64,000 nucleotides of DNA from NCBI GenBank assembly GCA_019633425.1, contig WSUB01000102.1:62001-126000 (forward strand), written 5' to 3'. The stretch is from Tulasnella sp. 424 (taxonomy: Eukaryota > Basidiomycota > Agaricomycetes > Cantharellales > Tulasnellaceae). The translations under genes and the position numbers were made by a program. Below are positions 12,412 to 23,746 of the stretch, one piece after another. The notes under the pieces are model-generated. The model was not told the DNA's origin, did no database searches, and was given only the letters and a program-made list of their open reading frames with translations. The first letter of the stretch is position 1. Each line of letters begins with the position of its first letter.

Positions 12412-13098
12412 TTAGCAAACTTCTCTAGTAGGTTTGATGTTGTCCACGAACCCCGAAGTCTCAGAACCTGACTGATTTGCTTCTTCTGATGCTGTTATAG
12501 CTCGTTCCTTGTTGGATGACTGACTACGGACGTTCTCTTGGCTTCCGTCGGCCACCCGGACTGTCCTTGCGACACCACTGCCTCTGCCAGTCTCCATGAC
12601 GTCTCCCATAAACCCTGCGTCTGTCCTAGCGAGCTCGTCCTCCGAAGATGATGGATAGTCTACCAGTGCTTTGGAAGAACTGACTACGTCTGTAGCTCTG
12701 GGAGTCGGCTGGAACGAACTCCCAGGTGAAGTAGTAACTGGGGCTACGAACGTAACTCGAGTACTAGTGTTTCCGGTCCTTCGCTGTAGAATATGGCGGA
12801 TCGGCACATCCTCTTCAGATTCTTCCCCCGAGTCAGCCTCTGCACCTGGTAAGGTGATGAGACGCGGTGCGTGCCATTGCCACAATGGAGGAGAGAGCGG
12901 GGGATCGACGGGGACCCAATATTCGGAACGCAATGCACCAGAGGGGGATGGAAGAGAGGGATATGAGTCATATGAAGAAGTGGATCTGAGTGAAGGAGAT
13001 GGAGACGACGACGACACCGCCTCCGTGGGTGGTTCTGGCCATAACCTAGCGATGACGGCCTTGATGTAATCGTAAACGACGTCGAGTCCAAAGGGCAT
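12412..13098 (-). CDS. Hypothetical disordered protein
   Basis: This is one open frame of 228 residues from the ATG at 13098 (MPFGLDVVYDYIKAVIARL) to the stop at 12412. The first about 20 residues could form an amphipathic helix. The remainder is Ser/Pro/Glu-rich low complexity (SSSSPSPSLRST, ADSGEESEEDVP, SSSEDELA) without a recognisable domain, and is predicted disordered. The antisense strand is also partly open, but its product is no more protein-like. I do not recognise the family. A further upstream exon cannot be excluded. Confidence 0.5.
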   Translation of the reverse strand: MPFGLDVVYDYIKAVIARLWPEPPTEAVSSSSPSPSLRSTSSYDSYPSLPSPSGALRSEYWVPVDPPLSPPLWQWHAPRLITLPGAEADSGEESEEDVPIRHILQRRTGNTSTRVTFVAPVTTSPGSSFQPTPRATDVVSSSKALVDYPSSSEDELARTDAGFMGDVMETGRGSGVARTVRVADGSQENVRSQSSNKERAITASEEANQSGSETSGFVDNIKPTREVC

Positions 13099-13427
13099 GG
13101 TGCTGTCCGGGCCCTTGATCTTGTTGGCTGGCCGAGGTTACGGTGGTCGTAGAGGTTTCTTTGTCGGCTCGAACGGCCGAGGTAGAAAACGTGGCCGAAA
13201 ATGGAGTACATGCGTTTCAGTTTCAGTGGGCGGGCTTTCGGCGACTCCGCACGTTCTGGGAGCTCCCCAAAATAATTCCAGCGCTTAAAGTCTCCTAAGA
13301 ACATATGCACCTATTTGCCGATGTCTGAGGTAGTTCTGACCGCAAATTCGTCGATTTCATCTTCGCTTCAGAGGGGTCTGAAGAACAAAGAAATGATGCG
13401 CCACAAGAGCAATGAGGGTCACAATGC

Positions 13428-13435
13428 TTACGTCA
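13428..13435 (+). promoter_or_regulatory. CRE-like element upstream of BTB copy 1
   Basis: TTACGTCA lies about 165 bp before the ATG of BTB copy 1. The same octamer, in the conserved context gcttacgtcagcctcaccac, lies at 15201-15208 before copy 2. TACGTCA is the half-site type bound by ATF/CREB bZIP factors; binding here is inference. Confidence 0.4.
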
Positions 13436-13598
13436 GCCTCACCACTTCCGCTCCTCCGGATCCGTCCCATTTGTCTTTCAACTTCACTCCTCTTGCAACC
13501 CAGCAGAGTTCACATACGCTAACAAGACTTTTGCCATCTATAATCTGTGACTAGTAAGATATATTTCCAGTATACGTCGCCGTTCCAACTGACTCCTG

Positions 13599-14572
13599 AT
13601 GAATCGCGTATCAAACCTGCAGTTCGCGATGACCGACATCTCCCAGCCGCCCTTGCGACGACACGAGTCTTTCTATTTCTTCGACGGTAACATTTGCTTG
13701 CTCTCTCGCGGCATTGTTTTCCGCGTTTTCAAGAGTCTGCTCGCCGCGGAAAGCGAAGTCTTTAAGGATATGTTCGTTGTCGGGTCCGATGGGCAGGCTG
13801 AAGGGCAAAGTCTGTATGAAGGAGTTCCCCTGATCAGCCTTGACGACGATCCAGAGGACTTAGCCCACTTGTTTCGCTTTTTGTGGAAGCCGCCGTAAGT
13901 TTTTAACGCTTTGAGTCGCTCAGGTTTTGTTAATTGATCCGCGGATGCCAATTTTTCTTTTAGCCGCGTTGAACCCGACTTTGACGCCCTTTGCGCCTGC
14001 ATCCGCATCTCAACGAAATACGTCATGGATTCTATCTCAAAGTGGTTTCTAGAACGACTTCAAGGGATGATTCCAAGGATTTCCAGACGGGTCAAACCTA
14101 TTATCGGCACTACCCAGACTATGCCGCCAAAGTCATCGCTCTGGCTCGAAAGTGCCACCTTCCGTCGTACCTTCCATCGGCTTTCTACTTCCTCGCGAGC
14201 GAGGAAAGCGGAAGTGCTATCTCCGTACGCGGCCCGTACGCCCTCAATGCTGAAGATGTCCGACGGGTCCACATGGGGAAAATGGCCATCCAGAAGTTGT
14301 GGTGGGACTTCGTCAAGGAATCTGATGACACGGGTCTCAAAAACCCGGCATCGATGGCACACTGTTACGACTGGGAGAACGCATCTTCGTCCGCGATGCA
14401 AAGCCGTATGTCTGCGCTCCAAGCAGGAGCTCAAGACCCGATGATGCACTGGATATCGAGGAAGACCGTCTACACGAGAGCTTGCCACCTTTGTAAGGGA
14501 GCCCATAACGCCCTTTGCGAAGAATTTGGGAAAAAGCTTTTCAACGCGCTTCCTTCCATCTTCGACCTGTGA
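13599..14572 (+). pseudogene. BTB/POZ domain protein, copy 1, frameshifted
   Basis: Exon 1 (13599-13894) encodes the start of a BTB/POZ fold (FYFFDGNICLLSRGIVFRVF, FKDMF, LISLDDDPEDL). A 69-nt intron (13895-13963, GTAAGT...TTTTAG) leads to exon 2 with ISTKYVMD. At 14074/14075 this copy lacks 10 bases that are present in copy 2 (around 15800). The frame therefore shifts and the conserved continuation KDFQTGQTYYRHYPDYAAK is in a different frame from LERLQGM. Read as is, translation runs into an unrelated frame. BTB proteins usually mediate dimerisation or CUL3 adaptor roles. This copy is either a pseudogene or truncated after the BTB core. A sequencing or assembly error would be the alternative. 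Confidence 0.7.
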
Positions 14573-15329
14573 GTAGCCTTGTCTATACCTTTCAATTGAC
14601 ATACTCAATAATACACCTGCAGAGAAAGGAAGATCAAGGCCTTCCCGATCAGAACACGCATGATGGGCCGCAGGGTCAATCCACCATCAGCGCTGGCCGA
14701 GAACGCTTGAGCTGGAAGAGGAATGGTACTCCTATATCTTAGAATTAGTCGATTTTTCTAAGTATCTATGTAATTAAGCATCAGAGCCCGGATTGATATT
14801 CCAGAATGGGCATTCTCGAGTGAGGCTCCAGACCCAGGTTTGATTAGTCCAAATATCGGCGGGGTCGACAAGCAAACACAGCCGTGTCTTTGGTATTGAC
14901 CCAGCCTCGTCAACCTTTATCAAGATTCTCCCGTTTTGCAGAGACGAGACCAGTCCAGCAGAATGAGCTAGCCAAGTGTAAGTGGTATGCAGGAGCTGGG
15001 TATCGTTGTCTGACGTCCGCGGAGTGTCGTGTGTGGTGTGCAACGGCTGGGATGGGGGTACGGCGATTATCGGAGGAAGGGCGGAGGGGAGTGAGGTCGA
15101 AATAATGTATTTTGAAGTCCGCTAGGGTTTTCAAACTCAGCCAGGTCTTACTATGCCTCCGCAACACGATGCGAGGTCAATGAGGCAGGCTCACATTTGC
15201 TTACGTCAGCCTCACCACCTGTCCCGTTCGTCTTTCCTCTTTGCAACCCAGCAGAATTCACATATCATAATCTTTCTGTAATTGGTGAGATATATCCTAA
15301 CTATGCGCCTCCGTTCCAGCTAACTCCTA
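14573..15329. other. Gene-free stretch between the two BTB copies
   Basis: It holds the possible third exon of copy 1 (from about 14624, after a CTGCAG acceptor), the duplicated 3' flank (to about 14980), about 200 bases of unduplicated DNA, and the promoter of copy 2 from about 15190. No further gene is seen. Confidence 0.45.
15201..15208 (+). promoter_or_regulatory. CRE-like element upstream of BTB copy 2
   Basis: TTACGTCA lies 122 bp before the ATG, in the same surroundings as the element before copy 1. It is conserved although the rest of the upstream region has drifted. Confidence 0.4.
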
Positions 15330-16299
15330 ATGGATCCCGCATCGCAGTTCGTGATGACTGACATCTCCCAGCCGTCTTTGCAACGACACGACTCTTTCTA
15401 CTTATTTGACGGTAGCATCTGCTTACTGGCTCGTGGCATTGTTTTCCGCGTTTTCAAAAGTTTGCTGGCCGAGGAAAGCGGGGTCTTTAAGGATATGTTT
15501 ACCGTCGGGTCCGATGGGCAGGCTGAAGGGCAAAGTCTGTATGATGGAGTTCCCCTGATCAGCCTTGACGACGATCCGGAGGATTTGGCGAACTTGTTTC
15601 GCTTTTTGTGGAAGCCACCGTAAGTTTTTAGCACATTGAGTCGTCCAGGCTTCTGGAATTGATCCGCGGATGCTATTTTCTTTTAGCCATGCTGAACCCG
15701 AGTTTGACACCCTTTATTCCTGCATTCACATCTCAACAAAATACGTCATGGATCTTCGCTTAACGTCGCTCCTAGAACGATTGCAAGCGATGGTTCCTTG
15801 GGAGTACAAAGATTTCCAGACGTGTCAAGCCTACTATCAGAAACACCCTGACCACGCCGCCAAAGTCATTGCCCTAGCTGGAAAGTGCCACCTTCCACTG
15901 TACCTTCCACCTGCTTTCTATTTCCTCGCATGCGAGGAAAGTGGAAGGGCTCTCTCTGTGCGCGGCCCATACGCCCTCGATGCTGAGGATATCCGACGGA
16001 TTCACTTTGGGAAAACGGCCATCCAGAACCGCTGGTGGGACTTCGTCAGAGAATCTGATGACATCGGTCTCAAAAGCTCCGCAGCACCCTGTTACGGATG
16101 GAACGACGCATCTTCGTACAGGTTAGACGCGCGCATATCTGCGCTCCAAGCAGGAGCTCAGGATCCAATGAAGCACTGGGTGTCGGGGAAGAGCATCTCC
16201 GGCCATGGTTGCTCCGGCTGTATGGCAACCAAATTCGCCCTTGCGGGGGATTTCGCGAAACACCTTTTCGACGACCTTCCTGTCATCTTCGACCTGTGA
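15330..16299 (+). CDS. BTB/POZ domain protein, copy 2
   Basis: Exon 1 is 15330-15619, ending phase 2 at CC/GTAAGT. A 67-nt intron follows, and exon 2 starts at 15687. The joined frame is open to at least 16295 (about 300 residues). The BTB fold occupies roughly residues 10-130 (FYLFDGSICLLARGIVFRVF, FKDMFTVGSDG, LISLDDDPEDL, FRFLWKPP). It is followed by a C-terminal half with YAAK/HAAKVIALAGKCHLP and CHLP-YLPPAFYFLA-type motifs that recur in agaricomycete BTB proteins. At 16296 a GTGAGT donor probably starts a last short intron; otherwise the frame stops at 16297-16299. The likely role is a BTB adaptor or transcription-linked protein; substrate unknown. Confidence 0.75.
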
Positions 16300-16813
16300 G
16301 TAGCCTTGCCACTTTTTCCGATGGCCATGCTCAATAATCCACCTGCAAAGGAAGGAAGCTTAGGGCCCTCCCGAAAGCAGAGCCCCATTCCCCACCGGCG
16401 CTGGCCGAGAACGCTTGAGCTGGAAGAGGAATTCCACTCCTATACATGGAACTTGGTTGATCTCTCTATGTACTTACATAATAAAGAATCAGAGCCCGGC
16501 CCCGGATTGATGTTCCAGAATGGCATTCTAGCTTCGCAAAGTTGATGATTCGTCCAAATACCAGCGAGGTCGACAAACAAACACAGCCGCGGCTTTGGTT
16601 TTGATCCAGCCTCGTCAACCACCTTCAAAATTCTTCTGTTTTGCAACGATGAGACCAGTCCAGCAGGATGAGCCAGCCAAGTATGCCAAAAGCCAGCATG
16701 GAGGACCTTCCTCTCTACTTTCCCCTCCCTCTCAACCTGATCCGACCTCCTCGCCCCGACGACCTCGAGGAACAACAGGTCTTTCCTTTTTCTTTCCTTA
16801 CCTATAATCGATA

Positions 16814-19120
16814 ATGAAACATGCAAGCAACGCCATCAGACATCGTAGAGCACCTCAATCGTCGAGAGGTCCATTACGCCTTCTTCGCCGCGAAACGAAA
16901 CGAAACGGACCTGGACCCGTCAAGCGTTTAGAGAGCCGTAGTACCCCCGAATCTCAAAAACGTCAAGGCGGGCCAGTACCGGCCGTAGTCAGAAATGGGC
17001 AAGATCCGATTCACCAACTGTATGCTGGAGGAGCTCGTCAGGCGACGACCGCTTCCTCCGAGACGTCCACCGGGCAGCGGTCGACGCCAGCGGACCCCAA
17101 TGGTGACCCATCGGGCGAAGATCTAAGGGCGCAGTACAGCTCGTATCACCAAATTCAACAAGACAATGGAGGGAGCGACCAAGTTGGTCCGACTTACACC
17201 GCTTCTGATGGGGCGGACGCTTATCCGGACGGAACCGCCTCCGAAACCGCGCCAGCTACGACGGAGCAAACCCCTTCCAACACTGTCAATAGCCTTGGTC
17301 CTTCATCTACTGCCCAGAATACCTCGCACACGTCCTCCAAACCTGTCGACAATCCGGTTCTCGCAGTGCCCGAGCGGAGCCAAAGTCAAGATGGACGTCC
17401 GTCAGCGACAGCGGCAGCAACAGTATCAGTGACCACACCATCGATTACTGGAGGTGGAATACCAACCACCATGACTCCCGCTTCTACGTCTCACCAAACC
17501 TCAACGTCGACTGCAGTCCTTCTTTCTCCCGGTACTCCCGTCACTCAACGGCCCACTCCCATTCCTCCCCGTCTCCCCACCAACTCTCGCGCCTCCACGG
17601 ACCCTATCCAAACAGGCTTATTCGAAGGAGATCCTTCGTCAACCTCGCAAACCAGCAGCGGTAGCTCGGGAACTGCCATTGGAGTCACGGCAGCACTCCT
17701 AAGCATCGCGTTCGTCGTCGTCCTGGTGTACCTCCGCCGCCGCTCTGCTGCAGCCAAAGCCCGAGCAGATCGCGAACGTTTTGCGGAGTTGCAGCGGGAC
17801 TTCCTAGCCACCAAGGAAAGCTCCATCTTCGGTGGTCCTGACCGCGGAAGTATGTCGTTTGATGAGAAGAAGATGCCTACCGGACCCAGCTGGGACGACA
17901 GTTTTCTGAATTACCTCCCTCCTCCTTCCTCCGTACCCCATGCGGGACAGCAGCACAACTTGGGACCCCACGGACGCATCTCGACTAGAGGTTCAGGTTG
18001 GATGGTTATTGGTGAAAAGTCACCTGCTCTTGGGACCGAGGCCGCCGCTGCAGAGGGTAGGATCCCTCCTCCACCCAATGTTCACTTTGCGGATGGTCGA
18101 GCACCAAGGAGAGGATTCGAAGCGGAGGTTCAATCTACGAGCTCCCTCTCCACTGTTGAGGAAGCTGTCATTTCGACTGCGTCGAGGGTTTCCGCTGCCA
18201 GCGTTTACACGACCCAGAGCACCCGGAAGCCTCCGACTGCCTACAAGAACATCAGCCCGTACAACCAAAGACACCTGGATCCCGCCTTTGCGGCGGCAAA
18301 GGTCCCAGTTCCGCAGCAGCATGCCAAGTATAGTCAGGACGTCTCCCCACAGTCGGGTGCCCCTCCGAACACCGCAATCGGTCGAGGTATATTGAAGGAT
18401 AGGCGCGGAGCGAACAAGGAGAACATATCTGCTCTGCCCATGGCGCCTCTCCGCATCAATAAGAAGTCCAACATCGTCGCGCCAACTCCTACCAAGCCAC
18501 CCCACATGTCCATGCTCTCAGCCTACACGGAAGACGAAGAGGATAGCAGCGACCCCTTCGAACACGATCGACCTTCCGGACGGGACAATAACCACCAGGA
18601 GCCCCACCACTACCACTACCAGAAACGTCAATCGGTTTACAACAATCGTTCTTCCGCTGGGTTCAACCCGTCGCAGTCGATGGGGGAGTTGATGCTGACT
18701 CCCTACGGAGATGATGTCGTGGCGTCTGACGTGGAGGAAAGCCCGAACATTGCCGCGGGAGGTCGGTCTGGCAAGGCGCGTGATGGTGACAGAGGAAACC
18801 GGAGCGAAGACTGGGCGAACCACTCATCCACCGCCAAATACGCCGCTCATCCACAACAACAACAACGCCAGCCCGTCCAACCTCGGAGCACCACCCCTCG
18901 GCTGACGGTAACTTCTCCGTCAGGGGCGCTCAGCGGACTTACGCCGAGCGCGAGTTCTAGCTCCATGGAGGAAGCCTTCATGTCTCTTTCCCAAATGGCC
19001 TTGGCCAACTCTCAGCCGGATTATCGGAGTCCGACGTATAGCATATACAACATGTATGATGGAGATGACGAAGCTGGGCTTCCTCGTCGATCTATTCCCG
19101 TCCCTGCCGCTCGGAGATAG
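16814..19120 (+). CDS. Single-pass membrane protein, Ser/Thr-rich
   Basis: One exon of 768 residues from the ATG at 16814, preceded by a CT-rich stretch typical of fungal promoters. Residues 1-285 are Ser/Thr/Pro-rich and look like a glycosylated outer segment, although no classical signal peptide is visible at the start. Residues about 286-306 form one hydrophobic helix (AIGVTAALLSIAFVVVLVYL) followed by a positive stop-transfer stretch RRRSAAAKARADR. The rest is a long, probably cytosolic, low-complexity region with poly-Gln/His patches. The layout resembles fungal wall-stress or axial-budding type sensors, but no family motif is recognised. An upstream exon with a signal peptide is possible. 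Confidence 0.65.
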   Translation: MKHASNAIRHRRAPQSSRGPLRLLRRETKRNGPGPVKRLESRSTPESQKRQGGPVPAVVRNGQDPIHQLYAGGARQATTASSETSTGQRSTPADPNGDPSGEDLRAQYSSYHQIQQDNGGSDQVGPTYTASDGADAYPDGTASETAPATTEQTPSNTVNSLGPSSTAQNTSHTSSKPVDNPVLAVPERSQSQDGRPSATAAATVSVTTPSITGGGIPTTMTPASTSHQTSTSTAVLLSPGTPVTQRPTPIPPRLPTNSRASTDPIQTGLFEGDPSSTSQTSSGSSGTAIGVTAALLSIAFVVVLVYLRRRSAAAKARADRERFAELQRDFLATKESSIFGGPDRGSMSFDEKKMPTGPSWDDSFLNYLPPPSSVPHAGQQHNLGPHGRISTRGSGWMVIGEKSPALGTEAAAAEGRIPPPPNVHFADGRAPRRGFEAEVQSTSSLSTVEEAVISTASRVSAASVYTTQSTRKPPTAYKNISPYNQRHLDPAFAAAKVPVPQQHAKYSQDVSPQSGAPPNTAIGRGILKDRRGANKENISALPMAPLRINKKSNIVAPTPTKPPHMSMLSAYTEDEEDSSDPFEHDRPSGRDNNHQEPHHYHYQKRQSVYNNRSSAGFNPSQSMGELMLTPYGDDVVASDVEESPNIAAGGRSGKARDGDRGNRSEDWANHSSTAKYAAHPQQQQRQPVQPRSTTPRLTVTSPSGALSGLTPSASSSSMEEAFMSLSQMALANSQPDYRSPTYSIYNMYDGDDEAGLPRRSIPVPAARR

Positions 19121-20323
19121 TTTCTTCGTTGGGAAGGTTGCTCAACGGAGTATAAAGATATTTGCCGAAGATGCCTATAGTTAGTCTTTTTCTCATTTCG
19201 TCCTGACGCCGAGTCTTACGAGCTGCTCTTTTCCGATAGATCACCGATTATTTCAATCTTGTTTCAACTGAGCGAGACCTTATTTCTGGAACTTTTCACT
19301 CGCACTCTGTTCTCTTCATTTTGCCACCAACCCGTCCACTCGTTTAAGACATTGCGTATTCTCCATATAGACCCCCCACCCGTTTCTGATCCTCGGAACG
19401 AACACGCTCTTTTAACTCCAACTTAGAATGTAATTTGTATACACTTTTAAAAGACTTGGATTGTAAAAGTACTGAACTCGAAACGCTCTGGGTTGTTCGT
19501 CCTCGGCCTTCATGCATTAGCAAATTGTAGTGCCTTCCGTCTTTCTCCGACCGCAGCCAGAATAATTCTTCGATCGAGCTAGAAGGCCTCCATGGGTATT
19601 AACTTCATAGCGAACTCTGGAGTACATAACTCCGCCAGTAGCTACTAGCCGGGAAGTGTGTGGCGCTTACGTTCTTCTGTCTCGAGATGAGATGTGAGAC
19701 CCGTCCTTCTTAGACACTTCTTCGACTGCCCCTTGCAGATCACTTCCGCGTCTCACTGGAAATTGCTAAAAACCAATTAGTTTTCGAAGCTTTCGAAGTT
19801 TAACCTCCCCGCAATCGGTCGGATATTGGCTTGCACCCACCTTGTTCGGACCCGAACGCTATCCCCGAACACTGCGGCTCACTTCCCGCTTCCGTGCCGC
19901 CCGTCCGTCACCAGACAGCTTTGACGTATCTGAGAAGAACTCCTTCCCTCACTTTATCACCCCCAATAGCAGAAAGGCTGTACACGTAACACATGACCCG
20001 CCCTTTTTTGACTTGGAACGCTGTCATGCGGTGGGTCAGTCCCGTGACCCACGGTGTCAGCCAACCGGTCCGGGATTAATGTCCCTAAATGGTAACGAAT
20101 CCGGGGTTCGGAGACTCTCCGGTCTTTTTCTCTCCTGTGCCCCCCTCCTTCTTTTTTTCCCCCAAACTCCAAAAGGCCCGCTCGGTTCCAATTGGTTGTT
20201 GAGGGTTCTCGCGGTTCTTCCCGGTGTGCAGAAGTCCGTCCTATAGTTCTTCTCACTTTCCCTGATCAAGCCTTGAACGGCATCATTACCTTCACAGTAC
20301 TAGTGAAGATACAACATTCCATC
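19121..20323. other. Gene-free stretch
   Basis: 3' region of the membrane-protein gene and 5' region of the esterase gene. There are no long frames and no domain-like translation; polypyrimidine runs occur near 20120-20165. Nothing else is seen. Confidence 0.4.
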
Positions 20324-21731
20324 ATGTCTATTGACTACTCATCAGTCGATTCGATCTTGTTGCTTGGGGATTCCATCACGGAGATGGGATTCCAGCCAGG
20401 AGGCTTCGTTCAGCGACTTGCTGGTGAGTCGCACCACCCCTATCCTTTGTGGAGCGCCTAGCTCTATGTCGATTAGCCAAGACTTATCACTGATCATGGA
20501 TATTATGTAGATACGTACGTCCCCTTTTCTTTTTGCAAAAGTCTAAGCCTCGAGGCCTTGGCCCTATTGCCGTAATTCCAGGCTCTGACGACCATTAACA
20601 CGATTCCCGATTTAGTTATCAACGTAGGCTTGACGTCGTGAATCGAGGCCTTGGAGGTAAGCCTAGAAACCATTTATAGACTCTTCGAGTGTGCAAGTTG
20701 CAACGCAAAAGAGTTAACGGGGTCTGGTCGGCGCTTCCGAACTACAGGATACAACACGGATTGGTTGCTGCCCGTTGCCGAGAAAGTGAATTAAACAAGT
20801 TGGATCCTTGACCTGAGGCGGATGAGCTTACTACAGGTTAACTTTAAATCGAGGTCATCTCCAACACCGTCATCAAGGGAAGTTCGAGGATCCGGCTGGT
20901 GGTGATCTGGATGGGTGCGTTCTATGCCCGAAAAGATATCTCGAATGCGATAGCTTTAACGGCCCGATCACCTAGGAACAAATGATTCGGTGCTAGAAGG
21001 AATGCCTTCGGGACAACATGTGAGTGGCCATGGGGGGGAGAGCGATGAACCCCAATGTCTTGAAAGAACGTCGTCCTTGTCCGTTTTTTCACAGGTCCCA
21101 GTTTCGCGATACAAGAAGAACCTCTTGGCGATGTATTCGCTTTACCCGCCGAGCATCCCGACGATCTTCATTACACCCACGCCATTCCGGCATGATATAT
21201 GGAGAGACCGAGATCCAGAAGTCACAGCTGGGTACGGAGAAGCCGCCAAGGACCTGGCCAAGGAGCTCGGAATCGGCTTTGTTGACAGCCAGAAGGAGTT
21301 CAAGGGAAAGAAGCTCGCGCCGCTGCTGTCAGACGGCCTTCATCTCAAGCCAGCTGGGTATGAGGTGCGTGGCGTTCAGATCGGGATCTTAGCCGAGTGG
21401 CCTGTCCAGAGCCGAGATCTGACTTTGGGAACATTTTCATTCGTGGGCTGGTTGCGGCTCCCGGACCGTTCCACAGATCGTGTTTGATGCCTTTATGCGC
21501 CTAATTCGAGATAAACATCCGGAGCTTGCGCCTGAGAGGCTGCCGTTGGCGTTGCCGAGGTGAGTGCTGAGGGGTGGCGCGACTGCGACCGGCGATCTGA
21601 GTTGAACCTTGACCGCTGGGATACACAGCTGGGACGACCACGACATGCGAGATGCAGGATACAAGTATGCCATGGAACGAGAAGCAGCAGAATCGACGTC
21701 GAAGCAGCAGGAGGAAGAAAAGAAGGAATAA
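20324..21731 (+). CDS. IAH1: GDSL esterase, isoamyl acetate-hydrolysing type (IAH1-like)
   Basis: Predicted exons are 20324-20423, 20511-20514, 20616-20656, 20748-20785, 20854-20914, 20976-21019, 21095-21364, 21477-21559 and 21629-21731. They sum to 744 nt with every phase fitting, giving 247 residues against about 238 for yeast IAH1. SGNH blocks: block I LLLGDSITEMGF (Ser nucleophile), block II Gly in NRGLGGYNTDW, block III GTND, and block V DGLHLKPAGYE (Asp/His). The product hydrolyses short-chain acetate esters. Exon 2 is only 4 nt (ATAC); without it the family motif LADTYQRRLDVVNRG cannot be read. The motif after the microexon matches the LADAYxRRxDVxNRG pattern of the family, which supports the model. 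Confidence 0.85.
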
Positions 21732-22108
21732 TTAAAATAAAAAGAGTTCTATATACATACCTGTCTTGAAATAGGATGCTGACTCCCGAATGGAGTTCCA
21801 GAGAAGACCTTGGTTTTTGATTTCTCCGTTGGATGGGATACGTTACGGGCGTGTGCGGGTGGAAGTGCCTCGTTGTGCTGTCGGAGTCGGGGGTGAGGTG
21901 CGAAGACCAAGTCCGGGCCGCGGGCGGTCCGGAGAAGAGTGAAGCAAGGCCCGGGTAGCGCTTTAAGAGGCTTCACGGGATGGCACCTCGACCCGTAAAA
22001 AGGACCTTGCAAGAACCTGTCCAACCAGCCCAACTCCACCCACATCTTGGTCTCCTCCTCTTCCCCCCTTCCCTCTCTTCTTTTTCGTCTTCGGTCTAAA
22101 AACGAACC
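21732..22108. other. Gene-free stretch between esterase and aldolase genes
   Basis: 3' end of the esterase and a CT-rich promoter (22010-22095) before the aldolase ATG. An open antisense frame (about 21749-22156) shows no domain and lies over the promoter, so it is not called. Confidence 0.45.
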
Positions 22109-23746
22109 ATGAGCAAGATCAACGGCTTTGCAAACGGCATCAACGGCGTCAAGCACTCCAGGCCACTAGCCCCCGGCATTTGGGCCCCGGTTCCGACTTT
22201 CTTCCTTCAAGATTCAGAGGAACTCGGTGAGCATGCTGTCCTTTGTTCGTTGAAGGGGGGCGTCGTACTTTGGCCACAACTGGCGCAGACGACCAAATGT
22301 CCCCGCGACACCCCCCTTGCGATCGGAGTCTAAATTAGAATCTGATCCCTGACCTCGCCATCTCTCGTTTTTCAACCTCGCCCGGCCCAAATTTCAATAT
22401 CGACTGGGTGATGAAAAAGACCTCGCTACTTTCAAGCGACATGTCCTCTACCTCGCAAAAGCCGGCATGGGCATCTTGCTCTGCGGGTCCATGGGCGAAG
22501 CGCATCACCTCGAAGACAGTGAGCGCACCCTCCTGATCAAGACCGCAAGACAGGCTCTCGACGCAGCTGGCTTCAGCCACGCACCCATCATCGCTGGAAC
22601 CGGCGTCGGCAGCACCCGAAAGACCATCGAACTTACCCGGCAGGCGGCAGAGGCAGGCGCGGATTACGCCATCGTCATCGCGAGCGGCTACTACGCGGGT
22701 GCTCTCGACTACCCCGCCCTCAAGGCGTTCTTCCTCGAAGTCGCTGAAGCTAGCCCAATACCTATCATGATCTACAACTGTAAGTCTCGGGGGAGAGAGA
22801 GTTTTTTTTTTGTTTGACGTCTTCGGTCCGGAGTACTGACAACTCGTGTTTGATTCCATTTTCGTCCAATCAGACCCTGGCGCTGCCGGCGGAATCGAGC
22901 TCGACTCTGACATCATCGAATCCATTGCCAAGGAGTCCTCAAACATCTGCGGCGTCAAGCTCACGTACATTAAACCATTTTCCTAACTTGGTATTGCAAT
23001 TTCAACTAACGTGATTGCTTGGCAGGTGCGGCAACGTCGGTAAGCTCGTCCGTATCGCCACAGCCACAGCTGTCCCCAGCTTCGACAAACTCTATCCACG
23101 AAAGAACAAGGACGCCCCGTACGTTAACACATTTGCGGCATTTTTCCTTGTTTCCCTCGCTCACACACGTGCTCCGGAACTTTTTGGTTTGTTACTTTTT
23201 TTAAACATACAGATTCCTCGTCTTGGGTGGTTTCGCCGACTTTATCCTTCCTTCGGCCTTTGCTCGGGCTCACGGTGCCATTGCAGGCCTTGGAAACGTC
23301 GCGCCTGTACGCCACCGATCGCCTTCTCTAATTAATCTTGGCTCTCTGACATTCTTCTCTTTCTGCTACGTGGCGAAATCCAGCGCTCTCTCGTCCGACT
23401 AACGCAGCTTTCCTTCGCCGCCGTCCAAGACCCAACGCTCCTTCCAGAGGCTCAACGCATACAAGACATCGTCGCAGCAGGCGACCGAACGATCGCACTG
23501 GGAGGAATCTCCGGTACCAAGTTCCTGCTTGAAAAACTTTTGGGCTACGGCGGTGCCCCACGAAGACCCATGCAACGACTGACTAAGGAACGCGAAGAAG
23601 CTTTATGGCAACACAAGAACGTGCAGACTCTTGTTGAACTCGAGAGGGCGTTGGAACGGGAAGCGATGGTGAAGATGCCTTCTTCGATCGCGTTGAACAC
23701 CAACGGAGCTGATCGAGCGTCCAGGGAAGTCTCCGCATTTGCATAG
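22109..23746 (+). CDS. DHDPS/NAL-family aldolase (GaaC/HOGA-like)
   Basis: Exons 22109-22226, 22420-22779, 22874-22964, 23026-23118, 23213-23306 and 23384-23746 sum to 1119 nt (372 residues), with all phases consistent. It is a class I aldolase of the dihydrodipicolinate synthase superfamily. Visible are the substrate-loop equivalent GSMGEAHHLEDSER, GTGVGSTRKTIELT, the YNYP segment (across intron 2) and the Schiff-base lysine in CGVKLTCGNVGKL. In fungi this branch includes L-threo-3-deoxy-hexulosonate aldolase of galacturonate catabolism (gaaC/lga1) and 4-hydroxy-2-oxoglutarate aldolase; the sequence alone does not separate these. No other galacturonate-pathway gene is nearby. The acceptor of exon 2 (GATGAAAAAG) is pyrimidine-poor, so that limit is the least certain. 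Confidence 0.85.

Larger units (their letters stand above)
13420..16685. repeat. Tandem segmental duplication carrying the BTB gene
   Basis: Unit 1 (about 13420-14980) and unit 2 (about 15190-16685) are alignable through promoter, both exons, introns, 3' end (aacgcttgagctggaagagg in both) and a downstream block containing ggtcgacaaRcaaacacagc and gagaccagtccagcag. Divergence is moderate, so the duplication is not very recent. Confidence 0.75.

Noticed and set aside
21749..22156. 135-codon minus-strand frame
   Set aside because: Covers the promoter and first codons of the aldolase gene, and has no domain character.
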